Assembly (NCBI GenBank): GCA_900554615.1
Contig: USIB01000021.1
Location: 1 to 18,707, forward strand
DNA: 18,707 nt
Reading direction: 5' to 3'
Source of the DNA: an uncultured Mycoplasmatota bacterium
GTDB lineage: Bacteria; Bacillota_I; Bacilli_A; RF39; UBA660
The notes beneath the pieces were generated by a model that was not told the origin of the DNA, did not search any database, and saw only the letters and a program-made list of their open reading frames with translations. How positions within the stretch are numbered: position 1 is the first letter of the stretch; the number at the start of each line of letters is the position of its first letter. Both the position numbers and the translations under genes were made by a program. This document shows positions 6,347-13,845 of the stretch, in pieces.

Positions 6347-7582
6347 ATGAACTTATTAATAATAAAAGATATTATGTTAAATGCAATACTTATAACATTC
6401 CCAATATTAATTTATTTAGTAGTAGTCTGCTACAAAGAAATAACAACCGAAAAGAAAGAGCTACTTCTATCAATAGCCTTAGTAACATCATTATATTTAT
6501 GTTTAAAGTATACAGAAACAGAAATAAATACTAGAGTACTACTATTTTGCAATATACCAATAGTAATAGCCTACATGAAAAAGAAGTTGTCTTTAGGAAT
6601 AGCACTCTCAATAATTAATGTATTATATAGTAAGTATATTTTAAATATTGAAATAACAATAATGATAATAAAATATATATCTTATCTTATATTATATCTA
6701 TGTGCAAGCAAAAGAAGATTATCAAGTGGTGCTTTCGTTCTTTCAATAGCAGTAATACAAGGATTCTTCTTATCATTTGAATATTTCTTTAAAGAAATAA
6801 AAGTATCAATAAATGATTTTTTAGTACTTTTAATAATAATATTTATTTATTATTTTGTAACATTTTCAATATTATATTTATTCAAAGTAATAGATAAAGT
6901 AGAATCATTAAATACAACAATAAAACTATTAGAAAAAGATAAAAAAATAAAAGATGCTTTATTCAAATTAACTCATGAGATAAAAAATCCGCTCGCAGTA
7001 TGTAAAGGATATTTAGATATGATAGATTTAAATAAAGAAGAAAAAGCCCTGAAGTACTTAATAATAATGAAACAAGAAATAAATAGAAGTCTTAATATAA
7101 TAAGTGATTTTGTAGAATACAATAAAATAAAAATAGTAAAAGAACAAATAGATTTAAACTGTCTATTAGATGATGTATACGATTCATTCAAGATTCTAGT
7201 AAATACTAAAAAAATCAAACTAGAATATAAAGATAGAAATGATGAAGAAATATATTTTCAAGGAGATTATGAAAGATTAAAACAAGTAATAATTAATTTA
7301 TTAAAAAATTCACTTGAAGCAACTGAAGAAAATGGGAAAATAGAGATATCTTCAAACATCTACAAAACATACTTAGAAATATCAGTCGAAGATAATGGAA
7401 TAGGAATGAGTAAAGAAACACTAAAAAATATAGAAGAAATGTTTTATACTACAAAGCAAAATGGAACAGGACTAGGAGTAGCCTTATCAAGTGAGATAGT
7501 AAAATCACATAATGGAGAATTATTATATACATCAGAATTAAATAAAGGGACAAAAGCAACAATAAGATTGCCATATAAGTAA
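6347..7582 (+). CDS. Orphan membrane sensor histidine kinase, KinB-like layout
   Basis: A 411-residue kinase with a multi-helix membrane sensor (about six or seven helices, residues 5-182) and no extracellular or PAS domain. A short coiled linker leads to the DHp helix with phosphoacceptor His210 in THEIKNPLAVCKGYL, then a HATPase_c domain with N-box (INLLKNSLEAT, 316-325), G1 box VEDNGIGM (347-354) and G2 box NGTGLGVAL (372-380). The HEIKNPL...KGYL pattern is like sporulation phosphorelay kinases. There is no partner response regulator beside it, as expected of phosphorelay kinases. Spo0A-box-like repeats cover its promoter, and a cwlD-like gene lies downstream in the window. The sporulation role is therefore plausible but inferred; the stimulus is unknown. 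Confidence 0.88.
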   Translation: MNLLIIKDIMLNAILITFPILIYLVVVCYKEITTEKKELLLSIALVTSLYLCLKYTETEINTRVLLFCNIPIVIAYMKKKLSLGIALSIINVLYSKYILNIEITIMIIKYISYLILYLCASKRRLSSGAFVLSIAVIQGFFLSFEYFFKEIKVSINDFLVLLIIIFIYYFVTFSILYLFKVIDKVESLNTTIKLLEKDKKIKDALFKLTHEIKNPLAVCKGYLDMIDLNKEEKALKYLIIMKQEINRSLNIISDFVEYNKIKIVKEQIDLNCLLDDVYDSFKILVNTKKIKLEYKDRNDEEIYFQGDYERLKQVIINLLKNSLEATEENGKIEISSNIYKTYLEISVEDNGIGMSKETLKNIEEMFYTTKQNGTGLGVALSSEIVKSHNGELLYTSELNKGTKATIRLPYK

Positions 7583-7596
7583 TCTTATTGTTTTAA
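7558..7596 (+). terminator. Terminator overlapping the 3' end of the kinase gene
   Basis: AACAATAAGATT (7558-7569) and AATCTTATTGTT (7581-7592) form a perfect 12-bp stem followed by T-rich sequence. The stem begins in the last codons, and the stop codon (7580-7582) lies at the loop edge. Confidence 0.75.
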
Positions 7597-7650
7597 TTAT
7601 TAATATAATTATGATATAATAATATATGTGAAAAGAAAAGGATGATAAGT

Positions 7651-7914
7651 ATGGAAGATATATTTTTAAAAAGATTACCATTTATAGATCTTCATGGGTA
7701 TGATATGGATTCAGCAAGAGTTGCTACGAATGATTTTATAAATGAGAATATAATATTAAAGAATGAAAAAATAGTAATAATACACGGAAAAGGAATGGGA
7801 CTAGTAAAAAAATCAGTACATGAGGCACTAAGTAAAAGAAAAGAAGTAATAAAATATCATACCGATAATCAAAATACTGGTTTAACGATAGCCTATTTAT
7901 CTGTTGACAAGTGA
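7651..7914 (+). CDS. Small Smr-domain protein
   Basis: An 87-residue protein that is almost entirely one Smr domain, as found at the C-terminus of MutS2, and as a stand-alone nuclease-like or RNA/ribosome-binding module. Visible family marks are the LHG motif (FIDLHGYDMDSAR) near residue 14, the core strand VIIHGKGMGLVKKSV with its GKG turn, and the closing TGLTIAYL strand. ATG 7651 is chosen because AAAGGA (ending near 7642) is spaced about 8 bp from it; the in-frame ATG at 7642 overlaps that site. A TATAAT lies at 7615-7620. Its final codons contain the consensus promoter of the next unit. Substrate and activity cannot be told from sequence. Confidence 0.87.
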   Translation: MEDIFLKRLPFIDLHGYDMDSARVATNDFINENIILKNEKIVIIHGKGMGLVKKSVHEALSKRKEVIKYHTDNQNTGLTIAYLSVDK

Positions 7915-7932
7915 CATACTATATGCTATAAT
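7904..7932 (+). promoter_or_regulatory. Perfect consensus sigma-A promoter with extended -10
   Basis: TTGACA (7904-7909), a 17-bp spacer and TATAAT (7927-7932), preceded by TGC, so both hexamers, spacing and the TGn extension are ideal. The -35 lies inside the end of the Smr gene. It drives the 40-residue membrane peptide and probably the surface protein after it. Confidence 0.85.
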
Positions 7933-7959
7933 AAATTACAATTTCAAGGACGATATTAT

Positions 7960-8082
7960 ATGCAGAAAAATAACAAAGTAATTAAACAAATCAAAGATAT
8001 AAATAGCATCATAGAGTATATAGTTGTAATAATATTATTACTAATAATATGTTTAATTATATTACTTATAGAGACACTATAA
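7960..8082 (+). CDS. 40-residue single-span membrane peptide
   Basis: A short ORF with ATG 7960, AAGGA (7946-7950) nine bases upstream and a perfect promoter ahead. The first ~18 residues are basic and polar (MQKNNKVIKQIKDINS). The remainder is one strongly hydrophobic helix (IVVIILLLIICLIILL) with a single Cys, ending IETL. It is 22 bp before the AGGAGG-preceded surface-protein gene, with no terminator between, so the two are probably co-transcribed. I do not recognise a family. Type I toxins and small envelope-stress or membrane-complex peptides share this plan, but nothing else here supports one of them. Confidence 0.65.
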   Translation: MQKNNKVIKQIKDINSIIEYIVVIILLLIICLIILLIETL

Positions 8083-8104
8083 TATCAATTAGGAGGGTTT
8101 TAAA

Positions 8105-9256
8105 ATGGATGAAGAAAGAAAAATAAATTGGTTAGGGTTATTTATAAAAATAATAATAGTATTTATATTTTTATTAATAATAATATGGTTAGTATCTAAA
8201 ATAGCAGGAAGTAAAAAATTATCAGACACATTTAAAAAGAACATAAATAATATGGAGGAAGTAGCAGTCGCTTACTTTAAAGAAGTAGATTTACCTCAAG
8301 AAAAAGGTAAGAGCAAAAAAATAACACTAGAAGAAATGATAGAAAATAAATTAATAGTTTCAGTAAATGATAATAGTGATAATATTTGTGATGTGAAAAA
8401 GAGTTTTGCTAAAATAACAAGAGAAAAGAAAAAATATAAGTTAGAGACAACCCTAGAATGTGGCAAAGAAAAAAATACAATAACAAGAAACTTTAGTTTC
8501 AAAGATTGCAAAAATTGCAATAACAATGCAAATAATGATTCAAATAAAAATAGTCAAAAAACAGATACAGACACAAAAAAAGATAATACTACCAATAATA
8601 ATAATTCAGAGAATAACCAAACAAAAGCAGAAAAGACAACATACTACGAATATGTAAAAGAGTGGACAACATATAGTAAATGGATGAGAGGAAACAAAAC
8701 AGGTACAAATATAGAAAACAAATATGAGTATTATGGAGTAAGTGAAGAAGATTATTACATACTTGGTACCATAGACAAAAATAGTAATCAAGTAGAATAT
8801 ACAGTAAAATTAAACAAAGTACCAAATAAAGATTATTATTTCACTACAATAAAAAATGTAGACTTTCTATCAAATAACGAAAAAGAGTTCTTATCAGAAG
8901 ATAGAATACTACCAAATAAAGAAATAAATAGTGTTCCAAAAACATTACAAGAATATTCATTAAAAGAAAATGACTTCAAATACACATTGCGTCCATACTA
9001 CTATAATGGTGAGTTTTATATAAATATTACAATAAAAGATGTAAAAACAAGTGTTAAATCATATAATGGAAATTATTTTGTACCACTTAAAGTAACACTA
9101 AAGTTTTCTTCACCAGTAGTAGCAGAAGCAAAACCATCAGGAGACTACGAAACAATAACATACTATAGATATGTAGAAAAAAATAAAGAAACAAAATGGT
9201 CAACCGAGTCTTCATTAGAAGGATATACAAAAACAGGAAATACAAAAGTAGAATAA
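8105..9256 (+). CDS. Membrane-anchored surface protein with Asn-rich linker
   Basis: A 383-residue protein of unrecognised family, with a strong AGGAGGG site. A single N-terminal membrane helix (about 10-32) with a short cytoplasmic lead places the rest outside. Residues ~40-135 form a small domain (VAVAYFKEVDLPQEKG...) with two cysteine positions at its strands and a KDCKNC end. A low-complexity Asn/Lys/Thr linker (about 138-178) follows. The C-terminal part begins with TTYYEYVKEW and ends with a related ITYYRYVEKN segment; each is followed by a Lys-Trp and a KTG element, so it is bounded by a duplicated motif. Envelope or adhesion roles are possible; no catalytic motif is seen. It is probably transcribed with the membrane peptide before it and ends at a shared terminator. 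Confidence 0.78.
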   Translation: MDEERKINWLGLFIKIIIVFIFLLIIIWLVSKIAGSKKLSDTFKKNINNMEEVAVAYFKEVDLPQEKGKSKKITLEEMIENKLIVSVNDNSDNICDVKKSFAKITREKKKYKLETTLECGKEKNTITRNFSFKDCKNCNNNANNDSNKNSQKTDTDTKKDNTTNNNNSENNQTKAEKTTYYEYVKEWTTYSKWMRGNKTGTNIENKYEYYGVSEEDYYILGTIDKNSNQVEYTVKLNKVPNKDYYFTTIKNVDFLSNNEKEFLSEDRILPNKEINSVPKTLQEYSLKENDFKYTLRPYYYNGEFYINITIKDVKTSVKSYNGNYFVPLKVTLKFSSPVVAEAKPSGDYETITYYRYVEKNKETKWSTESSLEGYTKTGNTKVE

Positions 9257-9259
9257 AGG

Positions 9260-9300
9260 AAATAGAACTTCAAATAAAAAGAAGTTCTATTTTAATATTT
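9260..9300. terminator. Bidirectional terminator between convergent genes
   Basis: AAATAGAACTTC (9260-9271) and GAAGTTCTATTT (9281-9292) form a perfect 12-bp stem with an A-rich loop. Rightward it is followed by TTTAATATTTT. The clpP stop codon lies within the right arm. Confidence 0.75.
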
Positions 9301-9859
9301 TATCAACAATACCATATTCTAGGGCTTCGTTACTATCCATAAAATAATCTCGTTCAGTATCATTATCAATAACACTAATATCTTTACCAGTAACATCTGC
9401 TAAAATATTGTTAAGTTTTTTCTTAAGTTTAAGAATTCTCTCAGCGGCTATTTTAATTTCTGTTGCCTGTCCTTGAGCACCACCAAGAGGTTGATGAATC
9501 ATAACCTCTGCATTAGGAAGAATATATCTTTTTCCCTTTTTACCAACAGCCAAAAGAAAAGCAGCCATAGAAGCAGACATACCAACACATATTGTGGATA
9601 CATCACTTTTAATAAAATTCATAGTATCATAAATAGCCATGCCCGAAGTAATAGAACCACCAGGAGAATTAATATATAAACTAATATCATCGTTGTTAAG
9701 ACTATCCAAATATAAAAGTTCAGCAACAACAATATTTGCACTATTATCATTTATTTCTCCATTTAAAATAATAATCCTATCAATAAGTAATCTAGAATAA
9801 ATATCATAGGCCCTTTCACCCATATCATTTTTTTCAATAACAGTAGGAATTAAATTCAT
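9287..9859 (-). CDS. clpP: ATP-dependent Clp protease proteolytic subunit
   Basis: A 190-residue protein, the usual ClpP length, forming the barrel peptidase that degrades proteins fed by Clp ATPases. The catalytic triad is Ser97 (GMSASMAAFLL), His122 (MIHQPLGGAQG) and Asp171 (TERDYFM), at the same numbers as I recall for B. subtilis ClpP. YINSPGGSITSGMAIYDTM and the EYGIVDKIL ending are also typical. The start is the ATG at 9859 (MNLIPTVIE). The frame stays open further upstream, but that part is hydrophobic translation of the divergent promoter region and was rejected. A short GGGTG lies upstream of the ATG. It is transcribed opposite to the nucleoside kinase gene, and a palindrome lies between them. 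Confidence 0.97.
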   Translation of the reverse strand: MNLIPTVIEKNDMGERAYDIYSRLLIDRIIILNGEINDNSANIVVAELLYLDSLNNDDISLYINSPGGSITSGMAIYDTMNFIKSDVSTICVGMSASMAAFLLAVGKKGKRYILPNAEVMIHQPLGGAQGQATEIKIAAERILKLKKKLNNILADVTGKDISVIDNDTERDYFMDSNEALEYGIVDKILK

Positions 9860-9876
9860 ACAAATCACCCATATAT

Positions 9877-9882
9877 AGTATA
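9877..9882 (-). promoter_or_regulatory. Putative -10 of clpP
   Basis: Read leftward, TATACT. The -35 region is poor (TTATGA at 17 bp) and coincides with the palindrome at 9890-9903. Confidence 0.4.
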
Positions 9883-9889
9883 ATATATA

Positions 9890-9903
9890 ATGAATGTATT
9901 CAT
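9890..9903. repeat. Perfect palindrome in the clpP/kinase divergent region
   Basis: ATGAAT-GT-ATTCAT overlaps the place expected for the clpP -35, so it could be an operator. It does not match the CtsR (GGTCAAA repeat) or CIRCE elements. Confidence 0.4.
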
Positions 9904-9915
9904 AACAAAAAAAGT

Positions 9916-9945
9916 ATGACAAAAAATAACAATATATGATATAAT
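9916..9945 (+). promoter_or_regulatory. Promoter of the nucleoside kinase gene
   Basis: ATGACA (9916-9921), 18 bp, TATAAT (9940-9945). One mismatch in total from consensus. Confidence 0.65.
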
Positions 9946-9978
9946 AATAATATAAGATATCCAAGAGGAGGAGATAAA

Positions 9979-11631
9979 ATGGAAACAATAATAATAACTT
10001 TGGATAATGGAGAAAAGAAAGAATATACAAAGGGAATAAAATTAAAAGAAATAATAGAAAACATAAAACAGAAAAGAGAAGACACCGTAGTAGGAGCACT
10101 TTATAATAATAAAATGATATCATTAGAAGATTCAATAACAAAGAGTGGGAAACTATCAATATATGATTTAAATACAAAAGAAGGAAATAAAATATATGAG
10201 AAAGGCCTATTATATTTATTCGAAGTATCCGCAGTAGAATTACTAGGAAAAGATACAAAAATAGTAGTAAAGCATTCAATAGATAAAGGAATATATTGCA
10301 CCATAAATAAAAAAATAACCGAAAATGATATATCAGCCATAAAAGAAATAATGCGAACTAAAGTAAAAGAAAATATCCCATTTACCAAAATAGAAACATC
10401 AAAAAATGAAGCCATAGAATATTTCAAAAGTAAAAAAAGGGAAGATAAAGTAAGAACACTATTTTATGTAACAGTGGATTATGTAACACTATATAAATTA
10501 GGTAACACCTACAACTATTTAATAGGAGACCTTCCATACAGCACAAAATCATTAAAATACTTTGACCTATCACTAATAAAAAATAATGGAGTAGTAGTAA
10601 GATTTCCATCAATATATGATAACAATAAAATAGTAAAGTATACTCATCATGAAAATTATTTCAATAGTCTAGAAGAGTATTCTGTATGGGGTAACAATCT
10701 AAACATAAACAATTTAGGAGAACTAAATGAGTTCATAACAAAAAACAATGCCGGAGATATAATACAATTATCCGAAATAATGCAAGATTATAAATTACTT
10801 AGTGTAGCAGAACAAATAGTATTAAATAAAGAAGACTACAAAGTAATTCTATTATCAGGACCATCATCTTCTGGAAAAACAACAACTGCTATGAAACTAT
10901 CACTATACCTAAAAAGTTTAGGATTAAATCCAACTCATTTATCCTTAGATGACTACTTTTTAGAGAGAAAAGAAACTCCATTAGGACCAAATGGAAAACC
11001 AGACTTTGAATCTCTAAAAGCAATAGATGTAAAATTATTTGATAACCAAATAAGTAAATTACTAAAGGGAAACAAAGTAACAGTACCAACATTCAATTTT
11101 ATAGAAGGAAAAAAAGAATATAAAAGAGTAGTAGAACTAAAAGAAAATGATATCCTTATAATAGAAGGACTACATGCATTAAATGAAGAATTACTAACAA
11201 ATATACCAAAAAAGAAAAAGTTCAAAGTGTATATAAGTCCATTAACATATCTAAATATTGACAATGATAATAGAATAGGAATGACAGACTTAAGACTATT
11301 AAGAAGAATAGTAAGAGATAATAGAACAAGAGGATATAACCCTTCCAAAACACTAGAGTCATGGTCTGATGTTCGTGAAGGAGAAGAAAAGTATGTTTTC
11401 CCATATCAAGACAATGCCAATGTAATGTTCAACACTAGTCTAGCCTATGAACTAGCAGTAATAAAAACATATGCTGAGCCACTACTATTCACAATAAGAG
11501 AAGATGATCCAAATTACCAAGTAGCAAAAAGACTAATAGAATTATTGAAGTTCGTTTTACCAATACCGAGTGAAACAGTACCAAAAACATCAATAATAAG
11601 AGAGTTTATAGGAGGAAGTTACTTCGAATAA
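9979..11631 (+). CDS. TGS-domain-fused uridine/phosphoribulokinase-type nucleoside kinase
   Basis: A 550-residue two-part protein. Residues ~1-65 look like a TGS domain, and ~65-230 resemble the editing-like second domain of threonyl-tRNA synthetase, with HHENYF near 223. Residues ~285-500 form a P-loop kinase of the uridine kinase/PRK group: Walker A GPSSSGKTT (294-302), LSLDDYF with Asp324-Asp325 as likely catalytic/Mg acidic residues, FNFIEGKKEYK, the IIEGLHALN strand and an Arg-rich lid (LRLLRRIVRDNRTRGY). This fusion is a known Bacillota family, commonly annotated as nucleoside kinase; the true substrate is uncertain. A strong AGGAGGAG site precedes the ATG. No terminator follows, and cwlD begins 44 bp later, so the two may be co-transcribed. 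Confidence 0.9.
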   Translation: METIIITLDNGEKKEYTKGIKLKEIIENIKQKREDTVVGALYNNKMISLEDSITKSGKLSIYDLNTKEGNKIYEKGLLYLFEVSAVELLGKDTKIVVKHSIDKGIYCTINKKITENDISAIKEIMRTKVKENIPFTKIETSKNEAIEYFKSKKREDKVRTLFYVTVDYVTLYKLGNTYNYLIGDLPYSTKSLKYFDLSLIKNNGVVVRFPSIYDNNKIVKYTHHENYFNSLEEYSVWGNNLNINNLGELNEFITKNNAGDIIQLSEIMQDYKLLSVAEQIVLNKEDYKVILLSGPSSSGKTTTAMKLSLYLKSLGLNPTHLSLDDYFLERKETPLGPNGKPDFESLKAIDVKLFDNQISKLLKGNKVTVPTFNFIEGKKEYKRVVELKENDILIIEGLHALNEELLTNIPKKKKFKVYISPLTYLNIDNDNRIGMTDLRLLRRIVRDNRTRGYNPSKTLESWSDVREGEEKYVFPYQDNANVMFNTSLAYELAVIKTYAEPLLFTIREDDPNYQVAKRLIELLKFVLPIPSETVPKTSIIREFIGGSYFE

Positions 11632-11675
11632 AAACATATAAAATAAATAAAAGCATATATTAGAATAGGTGTAAT

Positions 11676-12335
11676 ATGAATAAATATAAACTATTAATAA
11701 TAATATGCTTTTTTCTTGTCACAATATCAATGCCCAAAGTAACAGCGGTTGTAAAAAATCTAAATCTATTAGGAAAAACCATAGTGTTAGACGCAGGACA
11801 TGGAGGTAAGGACGAAGGTGCCAGCAGTGGCCAAATAAAAGAAAGTAAATTAAACCTAATACTAGTAAAAAAATTAGAAAAAGAATTAATATCACGAGGA
11901 GCAACAGTATACTTAACGAGAGAAGATGATAACGATTTATCAACAACGACCATAAATAGAAAAAGAAGTGATTTATATAGAAGGGCACAATACATAAATA
12001 AAATATCACCCGATATGTATATATCACTGCATTTAAACTCATCACCATCACCTTCTTGGAGAGGTCTGCAAATATTCTACACAAATAACAACAAAGAAAA
12101 TAAAGAAATAGCCCTATCATTAACAAATTATTTAAAAGAAAAACTATCAAATACAAGAGAAGCCAAAAAAGACAGTACATACTATATGTATAAACATATA
12201 AAATCACCAGGAGTCTTAATTGAGGCAGGATTTATATCCAATCCTAGTGATAACTACTTATTAAGAGATGAAAAATATCAAAATAAACTAATAACCTTAA
12301 TCGCAGATTCCATCGAAAACTATTATCAAAAGTAG
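11676..12335 (+). CDS. cwlD: CwlD-like N-acetylmuramoyl-L-alanine amidase (Amidase_3)
   Basis: A 219-residue secreted or membrane-tethered zinc amidase with an N-terminal hydrophobic segment (4-19). Zinc ligands and catalytic Glu are visible: His42 (DAGHGGKDEG), Glu56 (KESKLNL), His119 (YISLHLNSSPSPSW) and Glu183 (LIEAGFISNP). The DMYISLHLN...W-x-G-x-Q-x-FY stretch and overall length match CwlD of spore-formers. CwlD cleaves the stem peptide from cortex muramic acid to make muramic-delta-lactam. Other Amidase_3 enzymes can look similar, so the sporulation role is likely rather than certain. The Shine-Dalgarno AGGTG is only four bases from the ATG. Confidence 0.82.
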   Translation: MNKYKLLIIICFFLVTISMPKVTAVVKNLNLLGKTIVLDAGHGGKDEGASSGQIKESKLNLILVKKLEKELISRGATVYLTREDDNDLSTTTINRKRSDLYRRAQYINKISPDMYISLHLNSSPSPSWRGLQIFYTNNNKENKEIALSLTNYLKEKLSNTREAKKDSTYYMYKHIKSPGVLIEAGFISNPSDNYLLRDEKYQNKLITLIADSIENYYQK

Positions 12336-12442
12336 ACACAAACAAAAATAATAAGCAAAATAAACAAAATCACTTTCAAAAAAATAAAAAATAGTGTATA
12401 CTCATAATAGAGAAGTGTAAAAAGAGTAAGGAGGGCAAAAGC

Positions 12443-12799
12443 ATGCAAAAAATATATTTAAAGTACGATGAATATACACCGCCAGTAGAGTGTGAGTTAG
12501 GCTTCATATCCAAAATGGTATATTTAGGCTTTCTATATCCAGCAACCAAGAAAAACTACAAAATGTTTTACATAATGTTACTAACCGAAACAGCAGTATC
12601 ATCATTAATAATGTGCTTTATTCCATTCAAAATAGGAATAATAATATGTATAGCAATGCTCTTCCTAATAAATACACTGTTCGCTGCCAATTACAACATG
12701 ATAATAATAGAAAATCTCTTAAAAAATGGTTATGTACCATTAGATCATAATTCATCAGAAATATTAATAAAAAAAGGAATATATTTTAAACTGCAGTAA
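12443..12799 (+). CDS. Small two-helix membrane protein of unknown function
   Basis: A 118-residue protein with a strong AAGGAGGGC site. Its N-terminal ~35 residues are polar with a KMVYLGFLYPATKKNYK segment. Two hydrophobic helices follow (about 42-58 and 63-82), then ANYNMIIIENLLKNGYVP and a short polar tail. The arrangement (a partly buried amphipathic segment, a helical pair, then N/GY-containing helix) vaguely resembles DUF2628-type proteins, but I cannot claim membership. A possible promoter is TTTCAA (12374-12379) with TATACT (12397-12402). The gene ends inside its own terminator. Confidence 0.7.
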   Translation: MQKIYLKYDEYTPPVECELGFISKMVYLGFLYPATKKNYKMFYIMLLTETAVSSLIMCFIPFKIGIIICIAMLFLINTLFAANYNMIIIENLLKNGYVPLDHNSSEILIKKGIYFKLQ

Positions 12800-12816
12800 T
12801 TTATATTCCTTTTAAA
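12772..12816 (+). terminator. Terminator overlapping the 3' end of the 118-residue gene
   Basis: AAAAGGAATATA (12772-12783) and TATATTCCTTTT (12802-12813) form a perfect 12-bp stem. Its left arm is coding, and the stop codon is in the loop. Confidence 0.7.
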
Positions 12817-12872
12817 ATAAACAAAAAAATTAACAAAAAATTAACAAAAATATACCAATTTTTCAAAAAGTA

Positions 12873-12881
12873 TGATATACT
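12873..12881 (+). promoter_or_regulatory. Extended -10 promoter of the Abi-like gene
   Basis: TGATATACT: TGn plus TATACT. No clear -35. Confidence 0.45.
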
Positions 12882-12910
12882 TTAATACAGAATAATGGGA
12901 GTTGATGCAA

Positions 12911-13837
12911 GTGGAAAAAAATTTCAAAACAATAAATGAACAAGTAGAAATACTAAAAAACAAAGGTCTCATAATAGAAGATGAAAATGCCGTAAAAGAA
13001 ACATTACTAAGAGAAAATTACTTCTTTATAATGGGCTATCGTCATGTATTTCTAAAATCAGAAAAAGAGCGAAAGTTTATCCCTGGCACAACATTTGATG
13101 AAGTATACTCATTATTCACATTTGATAGGAATTTTAGAAACATAATATTTAAAAATGTCTTAGTAATAGAAAATCAATTAAAATCCGTAATATCGTATCA
13201 ATTATCCAGAAAGTATGGTTATCGAGAAAAAGATTACTTAAATCCAAAGAACTTTACACAAGATCACGATAAAGCAAGGAGAGTAAGGGACTTAATTGAC
13301 AAAATGAAAAGACAAATAAGAATCAATGCAACAAGTCACAATGCAACAATGCACTATATGAGCAATTATGGCTACATCCCACTGTGGGTATTAGTAAAAG
13401 TATTATCATTTGGAATAGTTTGTGAATTATTTACCATATTAAAAAAAGAGGATCAAATAGAAGTGTCTGAAATATTTGATACAACTCCTGCCTTATTAGG
13501 AGACATACTAATAATATTATCAAACTATCGTAATTTATGTGCCCACGAAGATATCGTATTTGAACATAAAACCGAGAGAGTAATACCAAATACAGAATAT
13601 CATGAACTAATGAATATTCAAAAAATGGATGGAGAATACATCTATGGGAAAAACGATTTATTTGCAGTCATAATAATATTTAAGACACTATTAAATAAAA
13701 AAGCATTTAGATTAATGATGAAAGAAATAGAATATGAAATAGAACTATTAGATGGAAGGATAGATACCATACCAATAAATAAAGTATTAGATAGAATGGG
13801 CTTTCCTGAAAACTATATAGAAATAATAGAAAAGTAG
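12911..13837 (+). CDS. Abi_2-family (AbiD/AbiF-like) HEPN protein
   Basis: A 308-residue protein of the Abi_2 family, whose members include lactococcal abortive-infection proteins. Visible marks are the N-terminal RENYFFIMGYRHVF (family R-x-N-Y-F-x-x-x-Y), the FDRNFRN...ENQLKSVISYQ helix pair and the signature NYRNLCAHEDIVF with the HEPN-type R-x4-H (Arg207-His212). HEPN proteins with R-x4-6-H often cleave RNA. Many Abi_2 proteins have an Arg shortly after the AH pair; here that stretch is EDIVF. The start is uncertain: GTG 12911 has the best spacing from GGGAG (12897-12901), while ATG 12905 and TTG 12902 are in frame but too close. It is followed within 8 bp by htrA, whose Shine-Dalgarno overlaps its stop. 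There are no other defence genes nearby. Confidence 0.85.
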   Translation: MEKNFKTINEQVEILKNKGLIIEDENAVKETLLRENYFFIMGYRHVFLKSEKERKFIPGTTFDEVYSLFTFDRNFRNIIFKNVLVIENQLKSVISYQLSRKYGYREKDYLNPKNFTQDHDKARRVRDLIDKMKRQIRINATSHNATMHYMSNYGYIPLWVLVKVLSFGIVCELFTILKKEDQIEVSEIFDTTPALLGDILIILSNYRNLCAHEDIVFEHKTERVIPNTEYHELMNIQKMDGEYIYGKNDLFAVIIIFKTLLNKKAFRLMMKEIEYEIELLDGRIDTIPINKVLDRMGFPENYIEIIEK

Positions 13838-13845
13838 GTGATAAA

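Noticed and set aside
9860..10279. N-terminal extension of clpP by about 140 residues
   Set aside because: The frame is open, but this part is a Leu/Tyr-rich hydrophobic translation antisense to the kinase gene and promoter. ClpP family length and the MNLIPTVIE start fit 9859.
10889..11404. Several leftward Leu-rich ORFs opposite the nucleoside kinase and amidase genes
   Set aside because: They are antisense shadows of strongly conserved coding regions, lack ribosome sites and have low-complexity composition typical of reversed A-rich genes.
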